Origin: Chromera velia
Lineage: Eukaryota; Sar; Chromeraceae
Length of the DNA: 26,252 bases
Direction: 5' to 3'
Assembly (NCBI GenBank): GCA_018398765.1
Contig: JAHBMJ010001442.1
Coordinates: forward strand, 4,847 to 31,098
Shown here: piece by piece, positions 1 through 9,800 of the stretch
Numbering within the stretch: position 1 is the first letter of the stretch
Layout: each line of letters starts with the position of its first letter
The notes under the pieces: model-generated
Seen by the model: only the letters and a program-made list of their open reading frames with translations
Databases searched by the model: none
What the model was told of the DNA's origin: nothing
Position numbers and translations under genes: made by a program

Positions 1-132
1 GTTCGATCCGACGGGTCCCCCCTCCCGTTCGCGCTCTGCGGCCCCGTCCGAAGGACGGGGCCCCCCCGTCCAAAAGAGATTTTACACCCCTATTTTAACT
101 ATAGCTGTTTTACAGTAACTGAAACTTAATTG
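1..132. other. 3' flank of the LRR gene, with a GC-rich perfect hairpin
   Basis: This stretch follows the stop codon of the minus-strand LRR gene. It holds a perfect 10-bp inverted repeat at 40-49 and 53-62 (GGCCCCGTCC / GGACGGGGCC) separated by three bases, in a C-rich context, then AT-rich sequence. No ORF or RNA gene is evident. Confidence 0.6.
40..62. repeat. Perfect 10-bp inverted repeat with 3-base loop
   Basis: The arms GGCCCCGTCC (40-49) and GGACGGGGCC (53-62) are exact reverse complements around GAA. A transcript from either strand could form a stable stem. It lies about 70 bp beyond the LRR stop codon, so it could be a 3'-end RNA structure or the edge of a repeat. No function is shown. 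Confidence 0.7.
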
Positions 133-3100
133 TCATTCATACTCAAACAAAATGTCAGGAAATTCTTCAGAGAGCGGAATCTGACCTCCCGTTCCCTCAA
201 AGTCCCTTCTCTGAAAGGCTTGTGTATGATTCCCTGATTGGTCCAACCCGATCTGCACCCTCTCCAATGAGGGCAGACGGCCCGTGCTGAGGAAAGCACG
301 CAGAAGGAGACCTGCTGCAGTGGTGAGCTCATTTGTCCTCAGATTGAGGTCTTGTAAAGGGGGGGGGGCGTGGCCCAGCCACGCCTCTGTCAGTGTTCCC
401 ACTCCCTCATCGCTGAGGTCCGTTGCCTCTAAACTCAACCACCGGAGAGATGGCAGCTTCTCAGCAACTAGTGTCTCTGAGAGAACCCTAATCGTTTCAA
501 TCTCACCCAAATGAATCCCCTCCAGGTCCAAATGAGACAACAAAGAAAGCCGGCCGCTCCCAAGGCCTCCAAGGCAAAGGGCACGAATTTCCCCGAGACT
601 GCTCAACGCCCCAATCTGTAGCTCCTTCAACCGACACAAACGCCCGCTACCTAACACACCCGCAAAAACGCTAACCTCCGCACTTCCAGACAGCCAGATG
701 TCAAGCCGTCGCAGTATGGGTGCGGAGGGGGGGAGACCCTGGGGGCAACTGAGGGCCGAAACAAAAGTCTGCATTCCCTCCTCACCGACGCCCTGAACGT
801 CCAATTTGAGGTCCTCAAGATTCGGCACTTTGTTACCACTCAGCACGTCTGACAGCGACCTCACCCCCCCGACCTCAATGAGGAACGCTTTCAAGTCAAG
901 CACCCTGAGGGCCCGAAGGTGTCCGGGGCCTCTTGCCATGCCTTCCAGGAATCCATGAAGAAATTCCACGCCTGTCATCCCCTCCATATACAAATCTACT
1001 CCTCCCAAAGCACAAATGTCTTCGAGGGATTCAAGGCACTCACCCTCGGAGTGTGTTAGTGCCTCCCCAACCGCCGCCCCCTGTGCGTGGGTGTACAGCG
1101 TTTCATGGGGGTCGAAGCCAAACTTCCTTAACCCAGGGAGGCCACCAGCACGGATCACATCGGCACACCTAAGCAACGCAGGCGTTTCGCCCCCGTCTCC
1201 AAGAAACGAAAAAAAGAGGTCGACACGCACTGAAGGGGCAAGCCTTCCCAAGGAAAGCCCCTCAAAAACAAACGCAAAGCTAGCGTCTGAGTGCCAATCT
1301 AGTTGAAGACTTCGCAGACAAGGAACCTTCCCGCAGGTCCCCAAAACCTCACCAAACCTTCTACCCCCCTCCTGTGCCGGAACAAATTCGGTCGGAGTCG
1401 CCATTTCTAGGGACAAATCTAAAAGGGAAGGCATCCCCCCCGATGCCAACCCCTCCGCAAGCCCTCCCAGGAACTCATCTCCTTTCTCCTCTCCCCATCT
1501 CACAACAAGCTCACGAAGAGCACCACACCCCCCACCTCCCAACGCCCACCCCAGTCCCCACAATGTCCCTCCACTCAATTCTGCAAAAGTCCAAAACTTC
1601 AAAACAAGTTTCTGCAATTTCAACAATCTCTTCTCTCGAATTGCCTCAGCCAATGCAGCCACTCCCTCACCAATCGCCTCTTTCTTGAGGCGCAACTCAA
1701 TCTCCACCAGCAATGAACCCCAGGCCCCACTCGCCAGACCCCGAGTGAAGGCAGACAAAACCTCACCGTTAATTTCGGGCCTACTGCCAAGCTTCCACCG
1801 AGTCAAATGAGGAAGGTGCCCCGAGTTGAGGGCATTTGCAAATGCGAGGATACCCTCCTTTTTCTCACCACTACTCTCGTCAGGAAGGGTCAAGTCTCGA
1901 AGGCCGGGGGCCCACCCCGCCTCCAGACCGCTTGCCAACGCTGCCAACTCATCTGAACCCAAACACGACCCCCCCATCACCCCCCCATAGAAGTCAAGTC
2001 TCTGAAGCTTCGGGAATCTTCCCGGTGTCACAAAGACGTCAGACGATACAGCGACACCCAAATGACACCCGCTCAAGTCGAGCTCTTCTAAGTCTCTCAA
2101 CGCATTCGTACAAAGCAGCTCTCGGAGCGGCGCATAGTCTTTCTTTTCTGCTTCCCCACTAAAAGGACTATTCTCGTCGGTCAGCCAATTATTCTTTAAC
2201 ACCAAAACCCTCAAATTCGGAACTGAGGCCTCAGTCACGGCAGCTGTCAAGTGCTGGAGACCTGAGGGGGTCACATTGTTTCTCTCAAGGTCCAACGTCA
2301 GCAGGGCGGTCAGCTTTTTTTTTTCCAACGCTTTGCCCAATACTTCCATGCCCTTGGTCCCGGCCCTCACCCATCCCATTTTGAGAGTCTGGAGGGGCAG
2401 GGGCGTTACCGTGAGGTCAGAGAGACCTTCGGCCAGGGCCCCCACCCCCAGGGGGCCCAGAGGGTTGTAGCTGACGTCCAAACTGAGGAGGGAAGCCAAC
2501 GAGGACCCTGAGAGGGCCGAGCTAAAGGCCTGCATGGATGCTCTGCGCAGGCGGTTGCCACTTAAGTCGAGGTGTAGAAGCGAAGAGGGCAGTGAGGGCT
2601 GAAGAAAGAAGGGGGATGCTTGTCTGTCGAAAAGATCGCATCCTGCTGCAATGAATGTTTTCAAAAAGGCGAAGACGGAGGAAGACGAAGAAGCTGAAGA
2701 AGGGCGCCCCCTGTCTCCTCGAAGAGAAGAGAGAAAGACAGACAACAAAGGTTCTTTACAGACATTCGATCCACACTTGAGAGTCTCAACAAAACCAGGC
2801 CCCAACGGAAGGGAGCACAGAACAAGATGAAGATATTTTACTCCCAGAGAAAATCCGGAGAGATCCAAACTCCCAAGCAACACATCGCACAAGTTCCTCT
2901 TGATGAAGCCCAGGACCACCCACCCAATTCCAATGCTTTGCTTGATTGAGACAAGTGCCGATATCTCTTGTGCCGTCGGGCATGCGTGGTTAATGAGGGC
3001 AGACAGAGCTAGAAGGACAGGCTGTTTCTCTTTCTCCGTCTCGATACCTGGAAGATCACTATCCCCCCGCCCCAAAACATCAGCCACACGGGAGAGAGAC

Positions 3101-3348
3101 GGGGAGGACTGCTGTTGGTTTTGCCTCCCAAACTGGGGAGGGGGGTGGAGTTTGGGGGAGTGGACGGAGACGTCAGAGAAGTTCGAAGTTTCTACAAAGT
3201 GTGTGCCTTCCCCTACTGAAGAAGAATTCTTCACCTGGTTGGTGAAGGACGGGGGTTCTGTCACCTGAGAGGCAGAAGAGGGGAACGTAAGGGATGGAAC
3301 GTGGAGGTTTTGAGGAGTCAAATTCCCTCCTTCTTCAGATTTCGACAT
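133..3348 (-). CDS. Large leucine-rich-repeat protein, ribonuclease-inhibitor type
   Basis: This is a single-exon ORF of about 1071 residues. The frame stays open to 3435, but the codon there is TTG; the first ATG is at 3348-3346 (MSKSEEGG), so I start there. Residues 1 to about 100 are Ser/Pro/Gln-rich and look disordered. About residues 110-250 are more hydrophobic and include a poly-Ser tract encoded near 2690. From about residue 252 to beyond 1030 there are many degenerate repeats of 25-30 residues with LxxLxLxxN cores, for example LLHLDLSGNRL and LLTLDLERNNVT. Long helical spacers of the form 'G...LAEGL' separate them, which is the RNase-inhibitor/NLR-like LRR class. Such solenoids bind proteins, but no NB-ARC, kinase or other effector domain and no membrane segment is visible. 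The ligand and location are unknown. The gene is divergent from the carrier gene. Confidence 0.88.
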   Translation of the reverse strand: MSKSEEGGNLTPQNLHVPSLTFPSSASQVTEPPSFTNQVKNSSSVGEGTHFVETSNFSDVSVHSPKLHPPPQFGRQNQQQSSPSLSRVADVLGRGDSDLPGIETEKEKQPVLLALSALINHACPTAQEISALVSIKQSIGIGWVVLGFIKRNLCDVLLGSLDLSGFSLGVKYLHLVLCSLPLGPGFVETLKCGSNVCKEPLLSVFLSSLRGDRGRPSSASSSSSVFAFLKTFIAAGCDLFDRQASPFFLQPSLPSSLLHLDLSGNRLRRASMQAFSSALSGSSLASLLSLDVSYNPLGPLGVGALAEGLSDLTVTPLPLQTLKMGWVRAGTKGMEVLGKALEKKKLTALLTLDLERNNVTPSGLQHLTAAVTEASVPNLRVLVLKNNWLTDENSPFSGEAEKKDYAPLRELLCTNALRDLEELDLSGCHLGVAVSSDVFVTPGRFPKLQRLDFYGGVMGGSCLGSDELAALASGLEAGWAPGLRDLTLPDESSGEKKEGILAFANALNSGHLPHLTRWKLGSRPEINGEVLSAFTRGLASGAWGSLLVEIELRLKKEAIGEGVAALAEAIREKRLLKLQKLVLKFWTFAELSGGTLWGLGWALGGGGCGALRELVVRWGEEKGDEFLGGLAEGLASGGMPSLLDLSLEMATPTEFVPAQEGGRRFGEVLGTCGKVPCLRSLQLDWHSDASFAFVFEGLSLGRLAPSVRVDLFFSFLGDGGETPALLRCADVIRAGGLPGLRKFGFDPHETLYTHAQGAAVGEALTHSEGECLESLEDICALGGVDLYMEGMTGVEFLHGFLEGMARGPGHLRALRVLDLKAFLIEVGGVRSLSDVLSGNKVPNLEDLKLDVQGVGEEGMQTFVSALSCPQGLPPSAPILRRLDIWLSGSAEVSVFAGVLGSGRLCRLKELQIGALSSLGEIRALCLGGLGSGRLSLLSHLDLEGIHLGEIETIRVLSETLVAEKLPSLRWLSLEATDLSDEGVGTLTEAWLGHAPPPLQDLNLRTNELTTAAGLLLRAFLSTGRLPSLERVQIGLDQSGNHTQAFQRRDFEGTGGQIPLSEEFPDILFEYE

Positions 3349-3978
3349 TCCTCCTCGATGGAACAAGTCCGAGGAAAGCCGAGGCAAAGGGGCCAGATGT
3401 AGAAAATCACTCCCTTTACTTGCAAACGCGCTCAAACAGGCGTTTGAAGAGACGCAGAGATATCTTAACCAGACTGATCTGTCTCCCTAGTTTACTGCAC
3501 GTCGCAGAGATGGTGCTTTTGAAATTTTGCGCTTTCGGTTGCACAACGTACAGTTGACAGCAGTCACTCAGGCATCCTCGGCCACAGTTACAAACAAGTC
3601 ACGCCATGTCACGCCATCACTCTGTAATAGTGAGGTCTGGCAGGTCGATTCTGACACACATTCAGTGAGTCTCGCGCACGCATGCATGGCCCCGGAAAGC
3701 GTAGCGTGGGGCACTTAGAAAACGCAAAACTCCCGGAGCCCATGCATGAATGCACGTACGTGCCCCTTCCTGCGAGCCACTTGAGAAGTGATGCCCCTGA
3801 TCGACATCAGCGTCGCAACAACATACCGCTTCTCTTCTTCAAACCAGAGCTCATTCTTGCGCCCCTATATATCTTCGAAGAACGGCGCTTTGCCTTTGTG
3901 AGAACAAGCCGCCCCCCCCTCCCACCACTGAAGTGGCGACACCGTCTCCTTTCACCCTCTGTTGTTCACGTCGTCGCG
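3349..3978. promoter_or_regulatory. Divergent intergenic promoter region (LRR gene / carrier gene)
   Basis: These 630 bp separate two start codons that face away from each other, so promoters for both should lie here. A TATATAT run at 3866-3872 sits about 107 bp upstream of the carrier ATG. ATGCAT/GCATGC motifs occur at 3680-3687 and 3742-3747. A perfect 12-bp palindrome, GCACGTACGTGC, lies at 3752-3763. The carrier reading frame stays open back to 3682, so an upstream start is formally possible, but the signal-peptide-like start at 3979 fits far better. Confidence 0.5.
3866..3872 (+). promoter_or_regulatory. TATA-like element upstream of the carrier gene
   Basis: TATATAT lies about 107 bp before the carrier start codon in otherwise GC-balanced sequence. 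The position suits a core promoter with a 5' UTR of roughly 70-80 bases. No transcript evidence is available. Confidence 0.35.
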
Positions 3979-5208
3979 ATGGCCTCGCAGCGCTATCTCC
4001 TCTTTGCGGCCCTGCTGGCTGCACTGTTCGCCCGTATCTCCAGTGAATCTAGCCCTGCGAAGGCAGCTGTGCGCACGGTGAGCGGAGGCACCCTGTCCCT
4101 GCCTTCCGTCCGACTTGGGAGACGGCGTCCCGTCTCTTCGGACGGTGTCTCCGAGTTGGTCCTGGACTCACTGGAGGGAAAGAGACGTCAGGGAAACGCA
4201 AAGCGCACGAAGGGCAATGAAGACTCCATTCAGTTTCTGTCTGCAGGAGGAGGAGGGGGGTCCGGAGACGCGAAGGGGAATGCCGTCTCCGTCTCCTCGT
4301 CTAGCCCTGCAAGAACGTTTGTCATTGGACTCCTCTCTGGAGCCATGTGCGGCATGGCAACTGATTTTTTTTTTTTTCCCTTGGATACAATCAAGACCAG
4401 AATACAGATGGGAGGAAAGGTGGACCTCACAGGTCGACTGATGAACGGGCTTCTCCCTGCTCTTCTGGCCGGTGCACCGTCGACAGCCGCAATGTTTGGG
4501 GTTTTGGACTATGTAAAGAGCCAGGTGCCTGGAAGGTTCTCGGCCTTCTCTGGGGCCTTTGCGGGAAATTTGGCGCAGACTCTTGTGAGAAATCCGTTCG
4601 AATTGCTCAAGCAAGTAAGCGGGCAGACGGGAAGGGAAGAAGAGGGAAGAGAAGGAGACACGGATCGTCAGATAGTGCAGCCGGGTTCTGTTTTTTTGAA
4701 TACCCAGTCCTTTCGTCTATGCATTGAGGTCCTAACACCTTCTGTCCTTCCTTTCTATCTTCCTCCCTTCCTTTGTTGGTTCATTCCTGCTTTTTGCCCT
4801 TCTTTCCCTTCGGTCCTTTTTAACCGCATTGTACGCACATGCACTCATATGTCGGAGACACATGTGACAAAGAACATCAACAAACTCAGCCCGACTTTCG
4901 GAAGGGTCGGACCTGTACCTCCTTATCCGCCTTCTCGTGTCTGGTTGGAGGCCTGTCTAATCCTTTGCTGCAATCCGCCAATGCAGCTCCTTTTCCGAAA
5001 TCTTCGTCTCCCCCCCCATCCCTCAAATCATTCCCTCCCTCCTTACCCACCTCTTCGCTCTACCCTCCTGCCCATGCCTCGTCAAGACCTTGTCTCACTT
5101 TGCTTCTTTCTTTCTTTCTTTCTCACACACGCAACGCAGATTATTTTTGTCCCTCCAGCGTTTCTCCCGTCCCTCCATCCCCCCACCAGCGTGTATGTAG
5201 GTGTGTGG

Positions 5209-5243
<35 letters not shown>

Positions 5244-6208
5244 CGTGTTTGTTTCAGCGTGTGCAAGGAGGGCTGGACCCCAACTCCTTCGCTGCACTAG
5301 GGTCGGTCCTTCGTCGGGACGGGCCCCTGGGGCTCTGGAGAGGCGTCTCCGCCCTTCTCGCCAGAGACCTGCCCTTCGACTTAATCGAGTACCCGTTGTA
5401 CGACTATCTGAAGGGACGCGCACTCGCTGTGAAGAAGGCTGCGTCTCGGTCAAGGGGCATGGAAACCTCGGAGGTGGACGCGTTGACGCTGGCTGGGTGG
5501 GAGACGGCTGTGTGCGGACTGACTGCAGGAGCTCTGACAGGACGTGAGTGAGTAGATTCGCGTGGTTGACACCTTCATTCATTCATTCATTCATTCATTC
5601 ATGTATTCATTCATTCATTCATTGAGTGACCGAGGAAGTGCGTAGGTGCGTGAGTGAGTGTGTGTGAGTGAACGCGCAGTAAGGACTCATTGTTTTTTGT
5701 TCGTCATTGCTGTTGTCCCTGCACGCAGTTGTGACCTGTCCCCTGGACGTGGTGAAGACCCGCATGATGACCGCAGCCGCAGGAACAGCAGCAGCCAACA
5801 GCTTCCTTTCGTGCTTGCAGTACGTTGTGAAGGTCAGGCGGCAACTGTGTTCTTTTTTATTTTTGCCCTTTCACCTTTCTCGCCAATCGATACCGGACAA
5901 GTCTAGAGAGCCAAGTCAATCCACTGTCTGTGAAGAGTTTCAGGTTTTACATATTTCTTTCGAGTGCCGCACCTCTGCTCCGCACCCTTCGAGAGCGAAA
6001 GCTTCAAAGGACGAAACAGGTTTCCTTCCTTCCTGCTTGCCCACGAGCCTGTCTGCAGACTGAGGGGGCGATGGCACTGTTCGCGGGCGCAAAACAACGG
6101 GCCTTGTCAATTGCATTGGGTGGTGCGGTTTTCTTTGGGGCCTATGAGGTCGCTAAGAAGAAGCTGGAAGAAGTCATTCCGCAAGACTTTGGAAAGGGGA
6201 AGGCATAA
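3979..6208 (+). CDS. Plastid-directed mitochondrial-carrier-family protein, SAM-carrier type
   Basis: Four exons fit: 3979-4614, 5258-5543, 5729-5832 and 6059-6208. All introns are GT-AG, and the phases match to give 391 residues. Residues 1-20 (MASQRYLLFAALLAALFARI) form a signal peptide, followed by a basic Ser-rich stretch to about 110; this is a bipartite leader as used for complex plastids. The carrier domain starts near residue 113. The three carrier signatures are PLDTIKTR (134-141), PFELLKQR spanning the first splice junction (206-213) and PLDVVKTR (312-319). The ending LFAGAKQR...GGAVFFGAYE resembles the mitochondrial/plastid S-adenosylmethionine carriers (SLC25A26/PET8/SAMT group). 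The expected role is exchange of SAM for S-adenosylhomocysteine across a plastid envelope membrane. Substrate and location are inferred from family resemblance and leader. Confidence 0.85.
4365..4377 (+). repeat. 13-T homopolymer inside the carrier coding sequence
   Basis: Thirteen consecutive T encode the end of an Asp codon plus four Phe codons directly before the first PLDTIKTR signature. Related carriers have hydrophobic residues here, so the tract is in frame and probably real. It is prone to sequencing or replication slippage. Confidence 0.9.
4615..5257 (+). other. Carrier intron 1 with CT-rich, TTTC and GT microsatellites
   Basis: This 643-bp intron starts GTAAGC and ends TTTCAG, in phase 0. 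It contains pyrimidine-rich blocks, a TTTC run near 5105-5122 and a long GT run near 5209-5240 just before the acceptor. The GT run seems to replace an ordinary polypyrimidine tract. The reading frame is accidentally open through it, so an unspliced ORF reaches 5547 and is misleading. Confidence 0.75.
5573..5622 (+). repeat. (ATTC)n microsatellite in carrier intron 2
   Basis: About twelve copies of a CATT/ATTC tetranucleotide, with one GT interruption, lie in the 185-bp intron 5544-5728, between its GTGAGT donor and ACGCAG acceptor. Confidence 0.85.
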
Positions 6209-6898
6209 AGCAAGTGAGCTGCCAAGGTTTATAGTAAGATCGAAAGCTGAGGATTCAATGAAACAAACTGTAAACAAAATTTAAGGAGAACTTCGATCAA
6301 GTTGTTTATCATGATATATGCAATCGATTTTTGATATCAATCATATCAGAACAAATACATCACTTAAAATTTTTAGAATCATTTTCCGGACGTACAGTGA
6401 CGGCGTCGACGTGACCATTTATAATATTATAGATATAGTATTGTATAAGAACGGCCCCCGAATAGGATAATGTTAGGGATTTCTGTGCCACTTATGAAGT
6501 AGTATAACAGTACCTTGCTCTAGATCCTACCTCTAGCCCTGCCCAGTACCCTGCCAGTACAAAGACCTAGGAATTTACTCTTTCAATCTAGCTTTCAATT
6601 GAGGTAGGAATTTAGAAAGGAATTTAGAGGAAACAGGAATCTAAAGGAATTTAGAGTTCTAAAACTTTATATAAGAAATCGACCTCCAACGTTTAGGAAT
6701 TTAAAAGTCTAAATTCTTTTATATTCTTGTCTTAATTCCTTTAAATTCCTGTCTAAATTCCTATATACTCGCAGGATAACTTTAATAATATGCTTCAATA
6801 GAATCAATACTAGCTTTAATAAAGGCTTTTAGATTAATCTTATGCATTTTAAGTTTACATGTTCATTTGGTCATTTATTGTGCTTTTGGGTTAAAACA
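6209..6898. other. AT-rich spacer between two convergent genes
   Basis: The carrier (plus) and the large unknown protein (minus) converge here, so the spacer should hold two 3' UTRs. It turns AT-rich soon after the carrier stop codon. Apart from the inverted-repeat element at 6605-6763 I see no gene. Confidence 0.6.
6605..6763. mobile_element. MITE-like inverted-repeat element
   Basis: The left arm (6605 to about 6654) starts TAGGAATTTAGA and continues with several GGAATTTAGA-like units. The reverse complement of the right arm (about 6709-6763) starts TAGGAATTTAGACAGGAATT and continues the same way, giving roughly 50-bp imperfect terminal inverted repeats around a 55-bp centre. Each outer edge is a TA dinucleotide, as in Tc1/mariner-type MITEs. 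No coding capacity. A further TAGGAATTTA occurs near 6569. The assignment to a transposon family is inference. Confidence 0.55.
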
Positions 6899-9800
6899 CT
6901 AGCTGAAAGGGCACCAATGGGATGGTCTGACCGCCAAAAGTCCCACAGGCACCTCGAGGGCGTCTAAAGACGAATGCCAGAGGACAAAGAGGAAAGAATG
7001 ACGCACAACCACGAGAGAGCCCTCTCTCTCGTCCTTCACTCGGACATCCTCATCCGTTCCGTCTCTCTTTACTGTAAAGTCCAAAACCCCCACGGGGGCA
7101 CTCGGGAGAGTCATTTCACATGAGAGGGATTCATAACACACAACCGCTCCTGAGGCAGGGTCGGGTGTCTCCCCCCCCTCGCCTTGAGAGAGACGAGAGG
7201 GGAATTTTGCAGAGCACTTCTGGTCAAACTTGAAGAGGGGGAAGAGGCATTCCCTCGGTCCTCCCCTCTTGTCTCCTTCCTTCTCTTCCTCTCCCTCTCC
7301 TCCCGTTGCGCTCTCTTCTGGCTTCAACCCTTCCAAGAGCTGCAGGAGAAAACAGAGACAAGCAGGTCATCGGAAAAGAAAGTGAAAAGAACAGAAAAGC
7401 AGTTTTCGTCTGGAAACAACACAGATGTGGACGTCAGGGAAGGGGAACACTCAGCTGGACAGATCGAAAGAAAAAAAGGAAAGTCAGACAGAGACGCCTC
7501 ACCAGCCTTTGACCGATGAACCGCTTCTTACCCCGCTGATCGGAGAGGCGAGACAGGAAGGAACAAAAAGCAGAGTAGTGCATCGCTGTTCCTCTTTTGA
7601 AACAGAGGAGAAGCAAATGATGAAAAGAACGGTGAGACCACAAGATGGGAAGATTGTCGGTTTGTTGGTCTCTCTCTCTCTCTCTCTGTGTGTGTGTGCG
7701 TGTCCGACCTTCATGCAGTTCTGGAGGGCGCTGGAGGAGATCCCCTTGCTCTCCCTCCAGTCCCCGTCCCCCGCGTCGAGGGGGGGCGGGAGCTCCAGAA
7801 TCAAAAAGAAGCAGTCAGGGTCCGACGAGGCCAGGTAAAGGGCACGCAGAGGGCACCCAGCAGAGACACCAAGAACCTCCTTCTGTGTGTCCTCACTAAT
7901 CAAGGCACTCATCTGCACAGCCACCCGCACCATCTGGGCAGGTTGGCCGTCTCCTGTGGGGCACTTCCCTAAAGGATCCGCCTCTATTTGGGGAGACGCG
8001 AGGGCCTCCAGACGCAAAGCAGCGCAGAGACGCGAGAGGCACAGAGGCATGGGAGTTCTGTCAACTTCCGCATAATCAACTCCCTCTGGCATCAAAAGGT
8101 CAGTAATTCCCTTTTCCTTTTCTACCATGCTGCTCTGAGGGTTATCTGACCCGTCTCTTTCGCTTTCATTAGAAGAAATGATCAAGGACTTCAGTGCTGT
8201 CTCGAGTGCGCCTCTGGTTTCTGCCCCCTCTCCTGCAAACGCAAAGGAGGCAAGAGAAGCAGGGACACCCGATCTCCGGGTTCTCTGTGTGCCCTCTCCT
8301 GAGAGTTTGGCCACAAGTTTTCGGACCATCTCTCTCTCTCCGTCCTCATCCTCCTCTCCTTCTTTCTCTTTCTCTTCTTCAGTGTTCTCTACTGGAGAGA
8401 AATAGGAAGGACAGCCGCGTCTTCTCACGGCTTCAGACAGCAGCAGCACGTTCACTGCTCTGTCCCTCTCTACGCCTTCCACTGCCTTCATTTCCCCTCC
8501 TCCCTCTTCCTGCATAAATCGGATGAACTGCTGTTGTCCCCAGTCCAAATGACGTCCCCGGGATCCCCCCACCAGTGTTTGCCATGATGCGACACTCAAA
8601 GGGTGAGACAAGGCTGCCACTTCAGGGTCGATGGCTGCGTATCTGCTTGCCTTCATGACTTGTCCCCTTCGGTTGTCCTCATTTCGGAGTGTGAACCACT
8701 TGAATCCTCGTCCGTACGAGACGTGGGAGTCTACTGCGGGCGGCACCTTCGGCCCTGTCGCTCTGGCAGTCTCTGGATCGTCTTCGGACCAGTCGGCCAC
8801 ACACCAGAGGGTTAAGTGGAGAGAGTGGACAGCTAAATTTTGCAACAAAAAGAGACGAAGAGAAGCAACTGCGTGAGCGTACAGAAGCGTAGTTTGATCG
8901 GATTTGTCGGAAGGGTTCTCCGTCGGTGGGAGGGGGTGCAGAATGTCTGTGCCGCTGAGCGAGAGGTGGAGGATTTTGGCAGAGGGCAGTGAGGAAGAGC
9001 GATCGACAGCAACGACGAACAAACCGAGAGCCTCGGATGGTATCGCGATCGAACCATCTGGTGAGGAGACGGGTGGTGATAAGGGCTGAGATCTGACCGA
9101 AACCGGAAGGGCAAATCGATACAGACGTTCGGCAACTTCTCTGTTTCTCTCTCTGTCTCCTTTCTCATCCTCGGTCTCCTCTTTTCCACTTGTCTTCCTC
9201 TCTTCTTCTGCTGCTGCTTCTGCTGCGTCAAGATTGTTTAAAGGTGCAAAATTCTTCACGAGGCTTTCAGACAACTTGCCCTCATCGTCTTCTCCCATAT
9301 CCCCGGCAACAACCCAAAACCACAAGGCCCCACAAGAGACCGCCGCCTCTCTATCCTCTTCGTCCCAATCATGCCAAGCACCCACGGCCTGGAGCATGGG
9401 CTTGGACAATGTCTTCTGGTATACAGACATGAGGTCAGGAACAGCAGAGGGGGGGACAGAAACAGGGGCAAGAGAAAGAAAGGGAGGGAGGCTTGATGGT
9501 GTGAGACGGCGTTCCGTCTGATCTCCTATTTCAATCTCGACTTTTTGGTCTCCTTCTTCTTTTGTTTTGGCCACTTCGTTTTGGCTGGAGGACAGTTCAC
9601 TTTTTCTTTCAAGATGGTCCTCGTTGCCTTTTTGGTCCTCTTCCGACTTTCTCCGCTCCTCTCTCGCATTTTCTGTCTCGACTCGCTTCCCCTCCTCTAA
9701 TTCTATCTCTTTGTCCTCTCCTGTGGCTGGGTTCTCCTCTTCCGCTTTCTCAAAAGAATTATCTTTTATCAAATCGTCTGCACCCTCAGCAGGAGAGAGC

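Noticed and set aside
3349-3435. N-terminal extension of the LRR protein to 3435
   Set aside because: The extended frame begins with TTG, not ATG; the first ATG is at 3348. The same problem applies to 7336 (TTG, an internal exon edge) and 19950 (GTG).
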